52,993 nt of DNA. Source: Prochlorococcus sp. AG-388-E21. Lineage in GTDB: Bacteria; Cyanobacteriota; Cyanobacteriia; PCC-6307; Cyanobiaceae. The translations under genes were made by a program, and so were the position numbers. Below are positions 24,776 to 34,145 of the stretch, piece after piece (position 1 is the first letter of the stretch; every line of letters starts with the position of its first letter). The DNA lies in the NCBI GenBank assembly GCA_003279855.1, contig QCGO01000008.1, positions 1 to 52,993 of the forward strand, written 5' to 3'. The notes beneath the pieces are model-generated. The model made no database searches and was not told where the DNA came from. It saw only the letters and a program-made list of their open reading frames with translations.

Positions 24776-25879
24776 TCAGAATTTAATATTTCGATAAATA
24801 TAGTTACCAATAAGTCTTGATCCGTCTGAATTAGTGTGGACGTAATCATATACATCTGAATCTGAGATAATACTTTCTAAATACATAGGCAGAATTTTTA
24901 TTTTACTTTTTTTTTCAATATTATTATTAACCGAACTTTGTATATTATATAGGTACATTAAATCATTGCAGATACTTTTCTTTGTATTGTATTCTTTATA
25001 CTTTTTTGGATGCCTATCAAAAACAGAAGTCTTTGAAATAAAATTGCAGCCTGGTATTTGTTGCTGAATTATAAATATTTCTGAATTTGGGAAACTTTTT
25101 TCTAATTCATTTATTAGAGAAATAAAAGTTTCCTTGTACCCAGATTCTAAATAAATATTTAGATTAGATTCTCTTAGATCAAATTGCTCGCCTGGATTTA
25201 CAAAGTCTTCTTGACGTCTTAGATGAGTTGTAAGTATTGGAGTATTGTTATCTTTATAAAATTTTATTCTATTAAGAATATTCTTAATCTTAGAAAAATA
25301 AAAAGAGTTTTCAGAAAGTATATCTTTACTAGATTGATTTTTAATGAATGAATTACTATTCATAAATGAAATATCTGAATGCCCAGAGTAGTAAATAACA
25401 AATTTAACTTCTTTATCCTTTAATGCCTTTGAATGCCATGATCTAACAGATAGCAATGTCCCATAAATACTATGACCATCTACTCCTCCATTTACGAAAT
25501 CATATTTTGGAATTAAATTATCTAAAGTATCTTGCCATGTTTCGCCTTCTGATACATATCTTTGATCTGTAGTTGAAGCACCTATTGTTAAAACTATTGG
25601 CTTTTTTGATTTATTCTCCATACTTCTATATCCAAGTTTATCCCGCGAATAAGAAATATTTACCTTTTTATCTGAAGAATAAATTCTCCTGGCATCGAAT
25701 TTCAAATCTACATCCTTTATAAAATTTGGTAAGGTAACATAATTTTCTTTGAAGACATAATTTCTTATCCAATTACCAAAAAACAATTCAGTAACAAAAA
25801 AGAAAAGGGGGGAAAATAAAGATAAATATAAAATGTAACTTAAAAAAAATGAAGATTTTTTTTTCTTACTTTTAAACAT
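24776..25879 (-). CDS. Membrane-anchored SGNH-hydrolase-like protein
   Basis: The 367-residue protein has a lysine-rich N-terminus, one transmembrane helix (about 12-30) and an extracytoplasmic SGNH domain. Block I is TIGASTTD, block II is VNGGVDGHS, block III is SGHSD (histidine where Asn is usual), and block V is DYVHTNSDG with the Asp-x-x-His pair. Such domains add or remove acyl groups on glycans. It is downstream of the carbamoyltransferase and small membrane protein genes on the same strand. Polysaccharide O-acyl modification fits but is not proven. Confidence 0.7.
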   Translation of the reverse strand: MFKSKKKKSSFFLSYILYLSLFSPLFFFVTELFFGNWIRNYVFKENYVTLPNFIKDVDLKFDARRIYSSDKKVNISYSRDKLGYRSMENKSKKPIVLTIGASTTDQRYVSEGETWQDTLDNLIPKYDFVNGGVDGHSIYGTLLSVRSWHSKALKDKEVKFVIYYSGHSDISFMNSNSFIKNQSSKDILSENSFYFSKIKNILNRIKFYKDNNTPILTTHLRRQEDFVNPGEQFDLRESNLNIYLESGYKETFISLINELEKSFPNSEIFIIQQQIPGCNFISKTSVFDRHPKKYKEYNTKKSICNDLMYLYNIQSSVNNNIEKKSKIKILPMYLESIISDSDVYDYVHTNSDGSRLIGNYIYRNIKF

Positions 25880-25906
25880 TTAATTCAAAATAATTAAAAT
25901 TCACTG

Positions 25907-26092
25907 CTAAATAGCTATGTAAGTAAATGGGATTAAAACCTGCACTACACTTACTATTAAAATTAAAATTACTACAAACAAGAATAGAGTTATTAAAGCT
26001 GCTTGCATAGGAGTAGCGTTATCCCATACAGATAAGATTAAATGTTTAAAAAGCTTAAATATGCCCAAAGAATTTACTCTCCAATAATCCAA
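25907..26092 (-). CDS. Small membrane protein, DUF5989-like partner of the carbamoyltransferase
   Basis: The frame encodes about 53-61 residues: a short amphipathic head (LGIFKLFKHLILSVW), one long hydrophobic helix and a tail ending IPFTYIAI. This layout is that of DUF5989 proteins, which commonly follow NodU-type carbamoyltransferase genes. A TTG at 26092 would overlap the carbamoyltransferase by 38 bp. A second TTG at 26068 reduces this to 14 bp and matches the family length better. Its function is unknown. The adjacency suggests it anchors or regulates the carbamoyltransferase. Confidence 0.6.
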   Translation of the reverse strand: MDYWRVNSLGIFKLFKHLILSVWDNATPMQAALITLFLFVVILILIVSVVQVLIPFTYIAI

Positions 26093-27803
26093 AATCTGTA
26101 ATTATGTACCTTAGGGGATGCCTAGCCGAAAGCATTAATACATCTATCAAATCGTAGCATGTAGGATCTCCACTAGCATTGAGTGATGAATTTGCTAAAA
26201 TTTCGATATCAAATTCTTTTAGTTCTCTGAATAGTTTATCTAGAAACGAATTATCTTCAATTATTTGAAGTCTAGCCGTCTCGTCAATATGACTAGTTGG
26301 GAAATTCGAAGAACCACTACCTACTTTGCAAGAGCAAGTAGCACCCATAGATTTATAGCTTTCCATTAGTTCGCCTCTTAAATCATAGTATTTCTTAGCA
26401 GTTTCTAAATTCATGCATGGAGCCGTAGGCCTAAATGGGCTTCTATTTTTAATTACACTATTTAGATAATTAACTGCCTTTGCATTTTTTCCATCACATA
26501 TTAATGAACGATGGCCTAATGCTCTTGGACCAATTTCGATGTTGCCAATTAAAGTTCCAATAACTTCTCCCTTAGAAATTAAATTAGCTGCTATTTTTAA
26601 AGCCTCATTAATATTATTGGTTAGTATTTTAAAATCTTTATCTAAAATTTTTTTTGCTGTCTTGAGCTGATTTTCATAATTGTATTGAGAGGGAAATAAA
26701 TCTGGTTTAGGTAAAAACTTTACAGTTTTAACACTGTTTTTTAGAAAACCATAATATGCAGCGCCTATAGCAGAACCTGCATCACCTGGGCTCGGAGGAA
26801 CTATTAATTTTTCTACAAATGGCAAAGATGCTATTGAATCAAGAGATGCAGAGTTCATTGCTACTCCTCCTGAAAATAAGAAAGTAGTGGTATTAGTAAG
26901 CGAATAAGCATATTCAAATAACATTCTTAGATTATTGATTACTAGAGATTGAGCTCCAGCAGCGATATCAGCATATTTTTGAAAATCCTTATTTTCTGTT
27001 GATAGAGATTCAAATGGGTTTCTAGGCTTTCCAAGTAATGTAATAAGTTTTTCGCTAAAGGAATCATTTGGTGAAATATGGTAACTAAAAAAACTCATAT
27101 CTTGTTCAAATCTTTTAGTCACAATGTCGAAATTTAATAAGCTCGATACTTTTTTTGCTAATTGACTTTTTTTGTTACCAAAAGCTGCGAGACCCATAAC
27201 TTTATACTCTCCTTCATTAACTTGAAAACCTAAAAAATCTGTAATTGCAGAATAAAGTAATCCAAGAGATACAGGATATTTGCACGTCCATATTTCTCTA
27301 ATATCGTAAGGATTATTAACCTGACTAATTGAAGAAGTACTTCTATCTCCAAATCCATCAACAACTACTGAACAAATATTCTTTTGATTATTTGAGTATG
27401 GAAGAGCATTAAGGGTATGAGATAAGTGATGATCTAAATAAATTAATTTTTTTTCAAGACCAGGAAAAATAGAGGCCAAATCTAAAAAACATCCGATCGA
27501 GGACTTTTTAAAGTTTCTTAATTGATGTGAAATTAATGGTGCACTTTTTGGGAAATAAAGTGTAGCTGTTTTTATTGGATGTAAAAAAGAACTAAGTGGT
27601 CTTTCATAAAAAACTACAGCTTTAATTTCACTTATATTTAGTTTATTATTTTCGATTATTTTTCTTATTGATCTTTTAGGGAAAGATTTATCTCCTTTTA
27701 TTCTGCTTAAAGATTCCTCTCTACAGTAATCTATAAGTTTAGCATCATTATTTACTAGTGCTGCAGCCGATTCATGATTATAGCCAGATAAACCTAGATA
27801 CAT
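26055..27803 (-). CDS. NodU/CmcH-family carbamoyltransferase
   Basis: The 582-residue enzyme has an N-terminal Kae1-like domain (SGYNHESAAALV at the start, DHHLSHTLNALPYS with the metal-binding histidines near 125, FSGGVAMNSASL near 315) and a C-terminal YrdC-like domain with GPRALGHRSLICD near 425. Members make carbamoyl-AMP from carbamoyl phosphate and ATP and transfer the carbamoyl group to a hydroxyl on a sugar or natural product. It is 3 bp from the ferritin-like gene upstream and overlaps the small membrane gene downstream. The acceptor is unknown; a surface glycan is likely. Confidence 0.88.
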   Translation of the reverse strand: MYLGLSGYNHESAAALVNNDAKLIDYCREESLSRIKGDKSFPKRSIRKIIENNKLNISEIKAVVFYERPLSSFLHPIKTATLYFPKSAPLISHQLRNFKKSSIGCFLDLASIFPGLEKKLIYLDHHLSHTLNALPYSNNQKNICSVVVDGFGDRSTSSISQVNNPYDIREIWTCKYPVSLGLLYSAITDFLGFQVNEGEYKVMGLAAFGNKKSQLAKKVSSLLNFDIVTKRFEQDMSFFSYHISPNDSFSEKLITLLGKPRNPFESLSTENKDFQKYADIAAGAQSLVINNLRMLFEYAYSLTNTTTFLFSGGVAMNSASLDSIASLPFVEKLIVPPSPGDAGSAIGAAYYGFLKNSVKTVKFLPKPDLFPSQYNYENQLKTAKKILDKDFKILTNNINEALKIAANLISKGEVIGTLIGNIEIGPRALGHRSLICDGKNAKAVNYLNSVIKNRSPFRPTAPCMNLETAKKYYDLRGELMESYKSMGATCSCKVGSGSSNFPTSHIDETARLQIIEDNSFLDKLFRELKEFDIEILANSSLNASGDPTCYDLIDVLMLSARHPLRYIITDFGLLESKFFGHI

Positions 27804-27806
27804 TAA

Positions 27807-28526
27807 TTAAATAATAGATTTTGATTTAATATCCATGAGATTTTTTCCTTCTCTCTGAAATTGATCAAGATCAATTAGATAAATTATTTTACCAGCGATA
27901 AAGGCTAAAGAATAGTATAAAGGTGTTAATATTTTGTCCAAAAATTTTAAATTTTTATCGTAGAACTTTCTACCTTTGTTTTTCACGCTCTCTCTGAACC
28001 TATAAATCATTAACTGCCAAGGTTGTAATTTAGGATAATACTTAAGGAAATGTTGTTCAGCCAATCCATGATGCCTTAACTCATCACTCATTATTTGGCT
28101 GATTTGATCTCTCTCATTTGAATTTTTTTTAAATAATTTTAAAATTCCTTCAAATGAATCTCTAGCGAGAAGTTCATTTGTATAAACATAAGCTATAAAA
28201 TCTTTTAATTTCATAGTTTCTATTAAATAACCTTCTCGAGATAAGTAACCCTTAGCAATCAAAGAATTAGTATTGAATCTATATTTTCTTGAAATTTCTT
28301 CTCCAAATTTTCTCCCGTATTTTCCTAATATTGAATAAAAAGTTTTGCTATGGTTATATTCATCTTTTGAATGTTGAAAATATCCATAGGCAAACGTGTC
28401 TTTTTCTGATAATTTACATGCTGCAAGCATTTCCAAAGCTGATCCATATTCAGCACTCAAAGTTTCATTTAAAATATTTAAATAGCGGTTCTCTTCCTCT
28501 TTATTAAGCTTTAGTGTTTTATTCAT
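27807..28526 (-). CDS. Ferritin-like diiron protein
   Basis: The 239-residue, mostly helical protein has a ferritin-like iron-binding pattern. EYGSALEM gives the first glutamate (about 30), KDEYNHSKTFY is an E-x-x-H pair, NELLARDSF gives a third acidic ligand, and SDELRHHGLAEQHF holds the second E/D-x-x-H. Such proteins can be oxidases or hydroxylases in small-molecule tailoring, or carboxylate-bridged diiron desaturase-like enzymes. It heads the leftward unit with the carbamoyltransferase. The substrate is not inferable. Confidence 0.7.
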   Translation of the reverse strand: MNKTLKLNKEEENRYLNILNETLSAEYGSALEMLAACKLSEKDTFAYGYFQHSKDEYNHSKTFYSILGKYGRKFGEEISRKYRFNTNSLIAKGYLSREGYLIETMKLKDFIAYVYTNELLARDSFEGILKLFKKNSNERDQISQIMSDELRHHGLAEQHFLKYYPKLQPWQLMIYRFRESVKNKGRKFYDKNLKFLDKILTPLYYSLAFIAGKIIYLIDLDQFQREGKNLMDIKSKSII

Positions 28527-28762
28527 AATCTAATAATAACATCAAATAATTTTTGTTAATAATATTAAAAACCTCTATAAGAGAAGTTGTTTCAGCATTA
28601 AAAGAAAAAATTTTTAATTTACTATAACTTTACCAAATAAAAACGATTTGCATAATTCAATGCTTGTTTATAAAAAAATACATAAACTTTATTATTTGGT
28701 TTGACATGATTAACTTCTTTTATATTATTAGAGTTAAATTCAGATAATAAAGTAAATTATAA

Positions 28763-29419
28763 TTGACCAAAACAAATTCATTACATACAGAAGATTTATA
28801 TCTTTGGCTTATTTCACCTAAGGCAGATTTAAAGCCAATTACGAAAAAAGAAATAGATTGGAGCAAGAATTTATCAGAAGCAAGGTCATTTCAATACCGA
28901 CACTCAAGAGGTTATGTTCGTAAAATTTTATCAGGAATTATAAATATACCTCCCTTAGAAATTCCTCTTAACGCTCCTCCAGGTTATCCACCATCTTTAG
29001 CAAAAGGATTTGGATATCTAAGTATTAGTCATTGCCAGGATAATCTTTTAATAGGATGGTGTAAAGAAAATATAGGAGTAGATATAGAAAGAACAGATAG
29101 ATCTATTAACGCAAGAAGTATACTAAATAGATTTTATTCAAAAACTGAAAAAGAGTTTTTGATGAATTTTGATGATAAAGATCTCAAAGATTACATTCTT
29201 CAATATTGGGTGAGAAAAGAAGCAGCTATAAAGTGGCAAAAAGGGTCTATTTTTTATGATCTTCCTAGATGGGCGGTAATTGATAAATATAATAAAATTA
29301 CCAACCAATCTATTAAATGTTCATTATTTTCATTCTTGTTGCATCATAAAAATTGGTATATATCTTTGGCATGCAACAATAATTTTAATAATATAAAACC
29401 TAATATTTATGAGATATAA
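28763..29419 (+). CDS. 4-prime-phosphopantetheinyl transferase (Sfp/HetI type)
   Basis: The 218-residue protein keeps PPTase motifs: LSISHCQDNLLIG (P1), IGVDIERTDRSINA (P2, with the Mg2+-binding Asp-x-Glu) and WVRKEAAIKWQKGS (P3, with the catalytic W-x-x-K-E-A). It transfers the phosphopantetheine arm from CoA to acyl carrier protein. In Prochlorococcus this is likely the sole PPTase and so serves fatty-acid synthesis. The first start codon is TTG at 28763; no nearby ATG exists. It is convergent with lexA. Confidence 0.85.
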   Translation: MTKTNSLHTEDLYLWLISPKADLKPITKKEIDWSKNLSEARSFQYRHSRGYVRKILSGIINIPPLEIPLNAPPGYPPSLAKGFGYLSISHCQDNLLIGWCKENIGVDIERTDRSINARSILNRFYSKTEKEFLMNFDDKDLKDYILQYWVRKEAAIKWQKGSIFYDLPRWAVIDKYNKITNQSIKCSLFSFLLHHKNWYISLACNNNFNNIKPNIYEI

Positions 29420-29434
29420 ATTGATATTTAATAA

Positions 29435-30052
29435 TTAAACTTTCCTCCAAACGGCTAAAAGTTTTCCTTGAAAAATAACATCCCCAAAATTTAATTCAAT
29501 TGGTTCATAAGCTGGATTTGCTGCCTCAAGAAATATTTTTCCTCCTCTCTTAAAAAAATATTTTAAGGTTGTTCCTAAACCTGGGACCATCGCACTTACA
29601 ATTGTTCCATTTCTTAAAGAATTTGAATCTTTAATTGGCTCCATCAAAACCATATCTCCATGTGCAATACAAGCATCTATCATTGAATCACCATTAACGG
29701 TTAAAGCGAAAACATCCTTTTTTTGTAAAACTTCAGATAAATCCAAATTTTCATTAACATCAGAATAAGTTTCAATCAAACCTCCCGCAGCAACAGAACC
29801 CATAATTGGAACTACCCCAGAGATTTCATCAATTATTTGCATAGTTCTAGCTTTGCCTTCTTGCCACGATATATATCCTTTATCTTGTAGATGTTTTAAA
29901 CGACTTTGAATTGGGGCAGGAGATTTAAGACCCATAGCTTGCATCATTTGCCTAATCGAAGGGCTATGTTGAAAGTCCCTCATATAGTTCTTTATCCATG
30001 CATAAAGCTCATTCTGAGCATCTGTAAGCTTATCGCCTTCGGAAGTTGTCAT
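29435..30052 (-). CDS. lexA: LexA repressor
   Basis: The 205-residue protein has an N-terminal winged HTH (about 30-55, SPSIRQMMQAMGLKSPAPIQSRLKHL), the self-cleavage site Ala89-Gly90 in GSVAAGGLIE, and the Ser123 (NGDSM) and Lys164 (TLKYF) protease dyad. The dyad and cleavage site are complete, so RecA-stimulated autocleavage is expected. This contrasts with some cyanobacterial LexA proteins that lost it. Two LexA-type operators overlap its promoter, which indicates autoregulation. It is convergent with the PPTase gene. Confidence 0.93.
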   Translation of the reverse strand: MTTSEGDKLTDAQNELYAWIKNYMRDFQHSPSIRQMMQAMGLKSPAPIQSRLKHLQDKGYISWQEGKARTMQIIDEISGVVPIMGSVAAGGLIETYSDVNENLDLSEVLQKKDVFALTVNGDSMIDACIAHGDMVLMEPIKDSNSLRNGTIVSAMVPGLGTTLKYFFKRGGKIFLEAANPAYEPIELNFGDVIFQGKLLAVWRKV

Positions 30053-30053
30053 A

Positions 30054-30083
30054 AAAACATTTGTACTCTAATACATTTGTACC
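30054..30083 (-). promoter_or_regulatory. Tandem LexA (SOS) operators upstream of lexA
   Basis: On the minus strand AGTACAAATGTTTT (30067-30054) and GGTACAAATGTATT (30083-30070) resemble the cyanobacterial SOS box AGTAC-N3-TGTWCT. Each keeps the GTAC half and an AATGT half. They lie 2 bp before the lexA start codon and 16 bp apart, consistent with autoregulation. Confidence 0.65.
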
Positions 30084-30109
30084 TCTTTGAAAGGGAAATG
30101 GCAATCTTT

Positions 30110-31036
30110 TCAAGAAAGAAGACAAGATAAAAGTGCTTGTTGAACATGCATCCTATTCTCTGCTTGTTCAAAAACTCTACTTTTTTTACATTCAATAACC
30201 TCGTCAGTTATCTCTTTTGATCTATAAGCAGGAAGACAATGAAGGATAATTGCATCTTTATCAGCCTTAGCTACTAATTTAGTATCAATAGTAAATCCTT
30301 CAAAATCTTTGTCTTTCTCTTTTTTTTGATTTTCTTCTCCCATAGATGACCAAACATCTGTGTATAAAACATTTGCTCCTGAAACAGCAGAATTAGGATC
30401 ATTAGTTATTATTAACGCATTCTTATTGTTATTTATTTCTTTAGCTTTATTAATTACGAAGGGATTAGGTTCGTAACCTTTAGGACATGCAATTCTAACT
30501 TCAACACCTAATAGTGCTCCACACAATATTAGAGAATTTGCAACATTATTACCATCACCTATAAATGCGAGAACTATATTTTTAAGATTATGGAATTCCT
30601 CCTTAATTGTTAAAAAATCTGCTAGAGCCTGACATGGATGTTCTAAATCTGTAAGAGCATTGATAATAGGTTTTGTAGACCATTTTGCATATTCTTCTAA
30701 ATCTGAATGATTAAAAGTTCTAATTGCAATCACATCACAATATTTACTTAGAACTCTTGCAGTATCTTTAATTGGTTCACCTCTTCCTATCTGTGAGGTT
30801 GTAGGATTTAGATCAATCGTAGTTCCACCAAGTCTTGACATGGCTACTTGAAAACTAACTCTTGTACGAGTAGATGACTTATCAAAAATCAGACCTAATA
30901 CTTTATTCTTTAATTCAATATTAAAATCTTGATTTTTAAAATTTTCTGCAAGATCTAAAATATGAAAAATTTCTTCAATTGTTATATCCAAGCTTGATAA
31001 AAAATTATTATTAGCAAGCTTTTTAGGTTTAAGCAT
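30110..31036 (-). CDS. argF: Ornithine carbamoyltransferase
   Basis: The 308-residue cytosolic enzyme makes citrulline from ornithine and carbamoyl phosphate in arginine synthesis. Carbamoyl phosphate is bound by STRTRVSF (about 55) and HPCQALADF (about 132). Ornithine is bound by the DVWSSMGEE region and HCLPAYR near the C-terminus. Length and motifs are normal for ArgF, and the HCLP motif excludes aspartate transcarbamoylase. It lies between lexA and ftsH on the same strand. Confidence 0.95.
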   Translation of the reverse strand: MLKPKKLANNNFLSSLDITIEEIFHILDLAENFKNQDFNIELKNKVLGLIFDKSSTRTRVSFQVAMSRLGGTTIDLNPTTSQIGRGEPIKDTARVLSKYCDVIAIRTFNHSDLEEYAKWSTKPIINALTDLEHPCQALADFLTIKEEFHNLKNIVLAFIGDGNNVANSLILCGALLGVEVRIACPKGYEPNPFVINKAKEINNNKNALIITNDPNSAVSGANVLYTDVWSSMGEENQKKEKDKDFEGFTIDTKLVAKADKDAIILHCLPAYRSKEITDEVIECKKSRVFEQAENRMHVQQALLSCLLS

Positions 31037-31065
31037 AAATATTTTATTGTAAGATCTAGGTTCTA

Positions 31066-32928
31066 TTATGCAGGCATTTTAGTTTCTGCAAGAAGACTCT
31101 TGAGATCTTCCCCTTCAATAACTTCTTCTTGAAGAATTTTTTGAGAGATAGATTCGAGTAATGGTAAATTGTTCCTTAGAATGTTTAATGCTGTTTCATG
31201 AGCATCATCAACAAGATCTCTAACCTCTTTATCTATAGCTTGAGCAGTAGCATCACTAACAGATCTTCTTGGGTTATTACCATTACCTAAAAACTGACCA
31301 CCACCTTGTTTGTCATATGCAAGAGGACCAAGGATATCACTCATCCCAAATGTACCTACCATCTGCTCTGCTATGTCAGTTGCTCTTTGTAGATCATTTG
31401 AAGCACCTGTAGTAATTTTTCCAAATACTACCTCTTCTGCAGAACGACCTCCTAACAATGTTGCTATTTGACCTTTCAATTCATCTTTAGAATTAAGAAA
31501 TCTTTCTTCAGTAGGAAGCTGGAGGGTATATCCTAATGCACTCATACCTCTAGGAACAATCGAAATCTTTGCTACTTTTGATCCTCCAGGCATAAGGTGT
31601 CCCACAATTGCATGACCTACTTCATGATAAGCAACAACCTTCTTCTCATCATCTTGTAAAACACGGCTCTTCTTTTCTAAACCAGCCACAACTCTCTCAA
31701 TCGCTTCACTTAAATCCTGTTGTTCAACACTTTTTCTTTTTGCTCTAGCTGCTAATAGAGCAGCCTCATTAACCATATTCGCTAAATCTGCCCCGGCGAA
31801 TCCACTTGTAGCTTGAGCTATAGAATCTAAATCAATAGAATCTGATAATTTAACCTTTTTGGTGTATATCTCTAAAATTGTTTTTCTACCTGACAAATCT
31901 GGTCTGTCTACTAATACTTGTCTATCAAATCTACCTGGTCTTAATAATGCCGCGTCAAGTACTTCTGGCTGGTTTGTTGCGGCTAGAACTATTACAGGTT
32001 TATCTGCTGAAGCAAATCCATCCATTTCTGTAAGTAGCTGGTTTAAAGTTTGTTCTCTTTCATCATTTCCACCAACTACACCCATCGATCCTGAACGACT
32101 CTTACCGATAGCATCTAATTCATCTATAAAAATAATGCAAGGAGCTTTCTTCTTCGCTTGTTCAAATAGATCTCTTACTCTAGCGGCACCTGCTCCTACA
32201 AAAAGTTCAACAAATTCAGAACCTGAAATAATAAAGAAAGGAACTTCAGCTTCTCCTGCAACTGCTTTAGAAAGAAGAGTCTTTCCAGTCCCTGGAGGTC
32301 CAACTAAAAGAACACCTTTAGGAATTCTTGCACCAATATCGGTATATCTTTCTGGTTTCTTTAAAAAGTCAACTATCTCTGTTAATTCATCCTTAGCCTC
32401 ATCAACACCAGCAACATCATCGAAAGTTACCTTTGATTCATCATCAGGGACATAAACTTTAGCCTTACTTTTAGTAAAACTTAATGCACCTTGAGCGCCT
32501 CCTCCACCCATACTCCTTCTAGCAAAGAATTGTAGTACTAAAATAAAAATTAAAGGTGGAACTACCCAGCTAAGGACAGTAGAGAAGAAATTTGGTTTTT
32601 TAGGTGGCGCTGCCGCGAATTCTACTCCTTTATTTTCTAACCTTTGAGGAAGGTCCATATCAAAAATTGGAGTAGTTGCTAATACTGAAGGAGCTCCTTC
32701 TTCTGCTCCATTTAGTTCATATCTAATTTGTTCTTGTGTAATATAAGCTCTCTTAACTTCACCATCATTAACCTGATCTATAAACAAGGAGTAAGGAACT
32801 CTTGGGATTTGCATATTTTGATTAGGAAACAAGCTACTAAATAAAAGTAGTGCTCCAACACCAATCAAAATAATATTCACTATTCCAAATCTTCTATTAG
32901 GTTGATTATCGTCTTGTCTTATTGGCAT
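31066..32928 (-). CDS. ftsH: ATP-dependent zinc metalloprotease FtsH
   Basis: The 620-residue membrane protease has two transmembrane helices (about 15-35 and 110-130) flanking a periplasmic or lumenal domain, then an AAA domain with GPPGTGKT, IIFIDELDAIG and the arginine-finger region LLRPGRFDRQ. A C-terminal zinc protease domain has the HEVGH motif (about 435). It degrades damaged membrane proteins; cyanobacterial FtsH complexes recycle photosystem II D1. Which paralogue of the cyanobacterial set it is cannot be told with certainty. It precedes argF by about 30 bp. Confidence 0.95.
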   Translation of the reverse strand: MPIRQDDNQPNRRFGIVNIILIGVGALLLFSSLFPNQNMQIPRVPYSLFIDQVNDGEVKRAYITQEQIRYELNGAEEGAPSVLATTPIFDMDLPQRLENKGVEFAAAPPKKPNFFSTVLSWVVPPLIFILVLQFFARRSMGGGGAQGALSFTKSKAKVYVPDDESKVTFDDVAGVDEAKDELTEIVDFLKKPERYTDIGARIPKGVLLVGPPGTGKTLLSKAVAGEAEVPFFIISGSEFVELFVGAGAARVRDLFEQAKKKAPCIIFIDELDAIGKSRSGSMGVVGGNDEREQTLNQLLTEMDGFASADKPVIVLAATNQPEVLDAALLRPGRFDRQVLVDRPDLSGRKTILEIYTKKVKLSDSIDLDSIAQATSGFAGADLANMVNEAALLAARAKRKSVEQQDLSEAIERVVAGLEKKSRVLQDDEKKVVAYHEVGHAIVGHLMPGGSKVAKISIVPRGMSALGYTLQLPTEERFLNSKDELKGQIATLLGGRSAEEVVFGKITTGASNDLQRATDIAEQMVGTFGMSDILGPLAYDKQGGGQFLGNGNNPRRSVSDATAQAIDKEVRDLVDDAHETALNILRNNLPLLESISQKILQEEVIEGEDLKSLLAETKMPA

Positions 32929-33038
32929 GATTTATATCGATTGTGGGTTTATTATAAACTAAACGAACGAGTTCCGTACCTGTATAACTTTTTTTGGGTA
33001 AGAACCGAACGGTGTTTTAATCAAAAACCATTAATAAA

Positions 33039-34130
33039 TTAATAAATACTAGTTTTTACAAAAATATCATCATCGATAAAACTAATTTCAGGTTTATTTA
33101 AATTAAAAACTTCATCCATATCTTTAAATTCAAAATCAGAGAAGGGATTCATGCTACTTTCACCTCCCAATATCTTTGGAGCAATAAAAGTCATTAATTC
33201 TTGGATACATCCAGCTTTAATAGCTGATGTTGCCAAATTAGGTCCACATTCCCAAAGCACATTATTACAACCTCTTTTAGCTAGTAAATTTGAAAGCAAT
33301 TGGGGATTATCAGTTGGTAATGCCTCAATCTCCACATCCTTCGGGATTCTCTTAAGAAATTTTTTATTTGCGGTAGAGGAGTCATAAACAACAAGTGTCT
33401 TAGCTAAATCGCAAGCCCACAAATTTGATTTTTCTGGTAAATCTAAAGTTTTTGTAAATACAACTCTTAATGGTTCTGGACTTTTCATCCCTCGTGAAGT
33501 TAGAAGAGGATCATCTTTTCTTAATGTATTACCACCAATAATTATTGCGTCAAAGAAAGCTCGAAAAGAGTGAACTAATGATCTTGAATCTTTATTTGTA
33601 ATCCATTTACTTTTACCATTTTTCAGACCAATTCTTCCATCCATACTCATTGCCCATTTCATAACACCAAAAGCATTACTAGTAATATTTCTATGAATAA
33701 AAGCCTTATTTAGTTCTTGAGATTCTTTCTCACATAATCCTAGATTAACTTTAATCCCAGCATCTTTAAGTAATTTAATACCTTTACCTGAAACTCTTTT
33801 GTCGGGATCTTCAATAGACACAAATACTTTCTTTATTCCAAAAGAAATTATTTTATCAACACATGGAGGGGTTTTACCTTGATGACAACAGGGTTCTAGA
33901 TTTACATATATTGTCCCATCTCTTGCATTTTTTTTTAAATTATTAAAAGCCATTGCTTCTGCATGAGGCATTCCTGATTTTGAATGGAATCCTTCTGAGA
34001 TAAGATTTCCATTTTTGTCTAAGATTACTGCTCCAACCATTGGATTAGGACTTGTTCTACCTTTACCTAGGGAAGCTAAATAAATAGCCCTTTTCATCCA
34101 TTTGATATCACTAATGTGGCTATCAATCAT
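33039..34130 (-). CDS. ribD: Bifunctional riboflavin deaminase/reductase RibD
   Basis: The 363-residue protein joins a deaminase domain (HAEAMAF and PCCHQGKTPPC zinc ligands, residues about 50-85) with a dihydrofolate-reductase-like reductase domain (from about 150: MKWAMSMDGRIGL, IIGGNTLRKDDPLLT, CGPNLA). It carries out the second and third steps of riboflavin synthesis. Length and order are normal. It is followed by a 110-bp spacer to ftsH. Confidence 0.93.
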   Translation of the reverse strand: MIDSHISDIKWMKRAIYLASLGKGRTSPNPMVGAVILDKNGNLISEGFHSKSGMPHAEAMAFNNLKKNARDGTIYVNLEPCCHQGKTPPCVDKIISFGIKKVFVSIEDPDKRVSGKGIKLLKDAGIKVNLGLCEKESQELNKAFIHRNITSNAFGVMKWAMSMDGRIGLKNGKSKWITNKDSRSLVHSFRAFFDAIIIGGNTLRKDDPLLTSRGMKSPEPLRVVFTKTLDLPEKSNLWACDLAKTLVVYDSSTANKKFLKRIPKDVEIEALPTDNPQLLSNLLAKRGCNNVLWECGPNLATSAIKAGCIQELMTFIAPKILGGESSMNPFSDFEFKDMDEVFNLNKPEISFIDDDIFVKTSIY

Positions 34131-34145
34131 CTTTCAAATAAATCA

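Noticed and set aside
31859-32455. A 198-codon plus-strand frame inside ftsH
   Set aside because: It lies wholly antisense to a clear FtsH coding region and has low-complexity, shadow-like composition.
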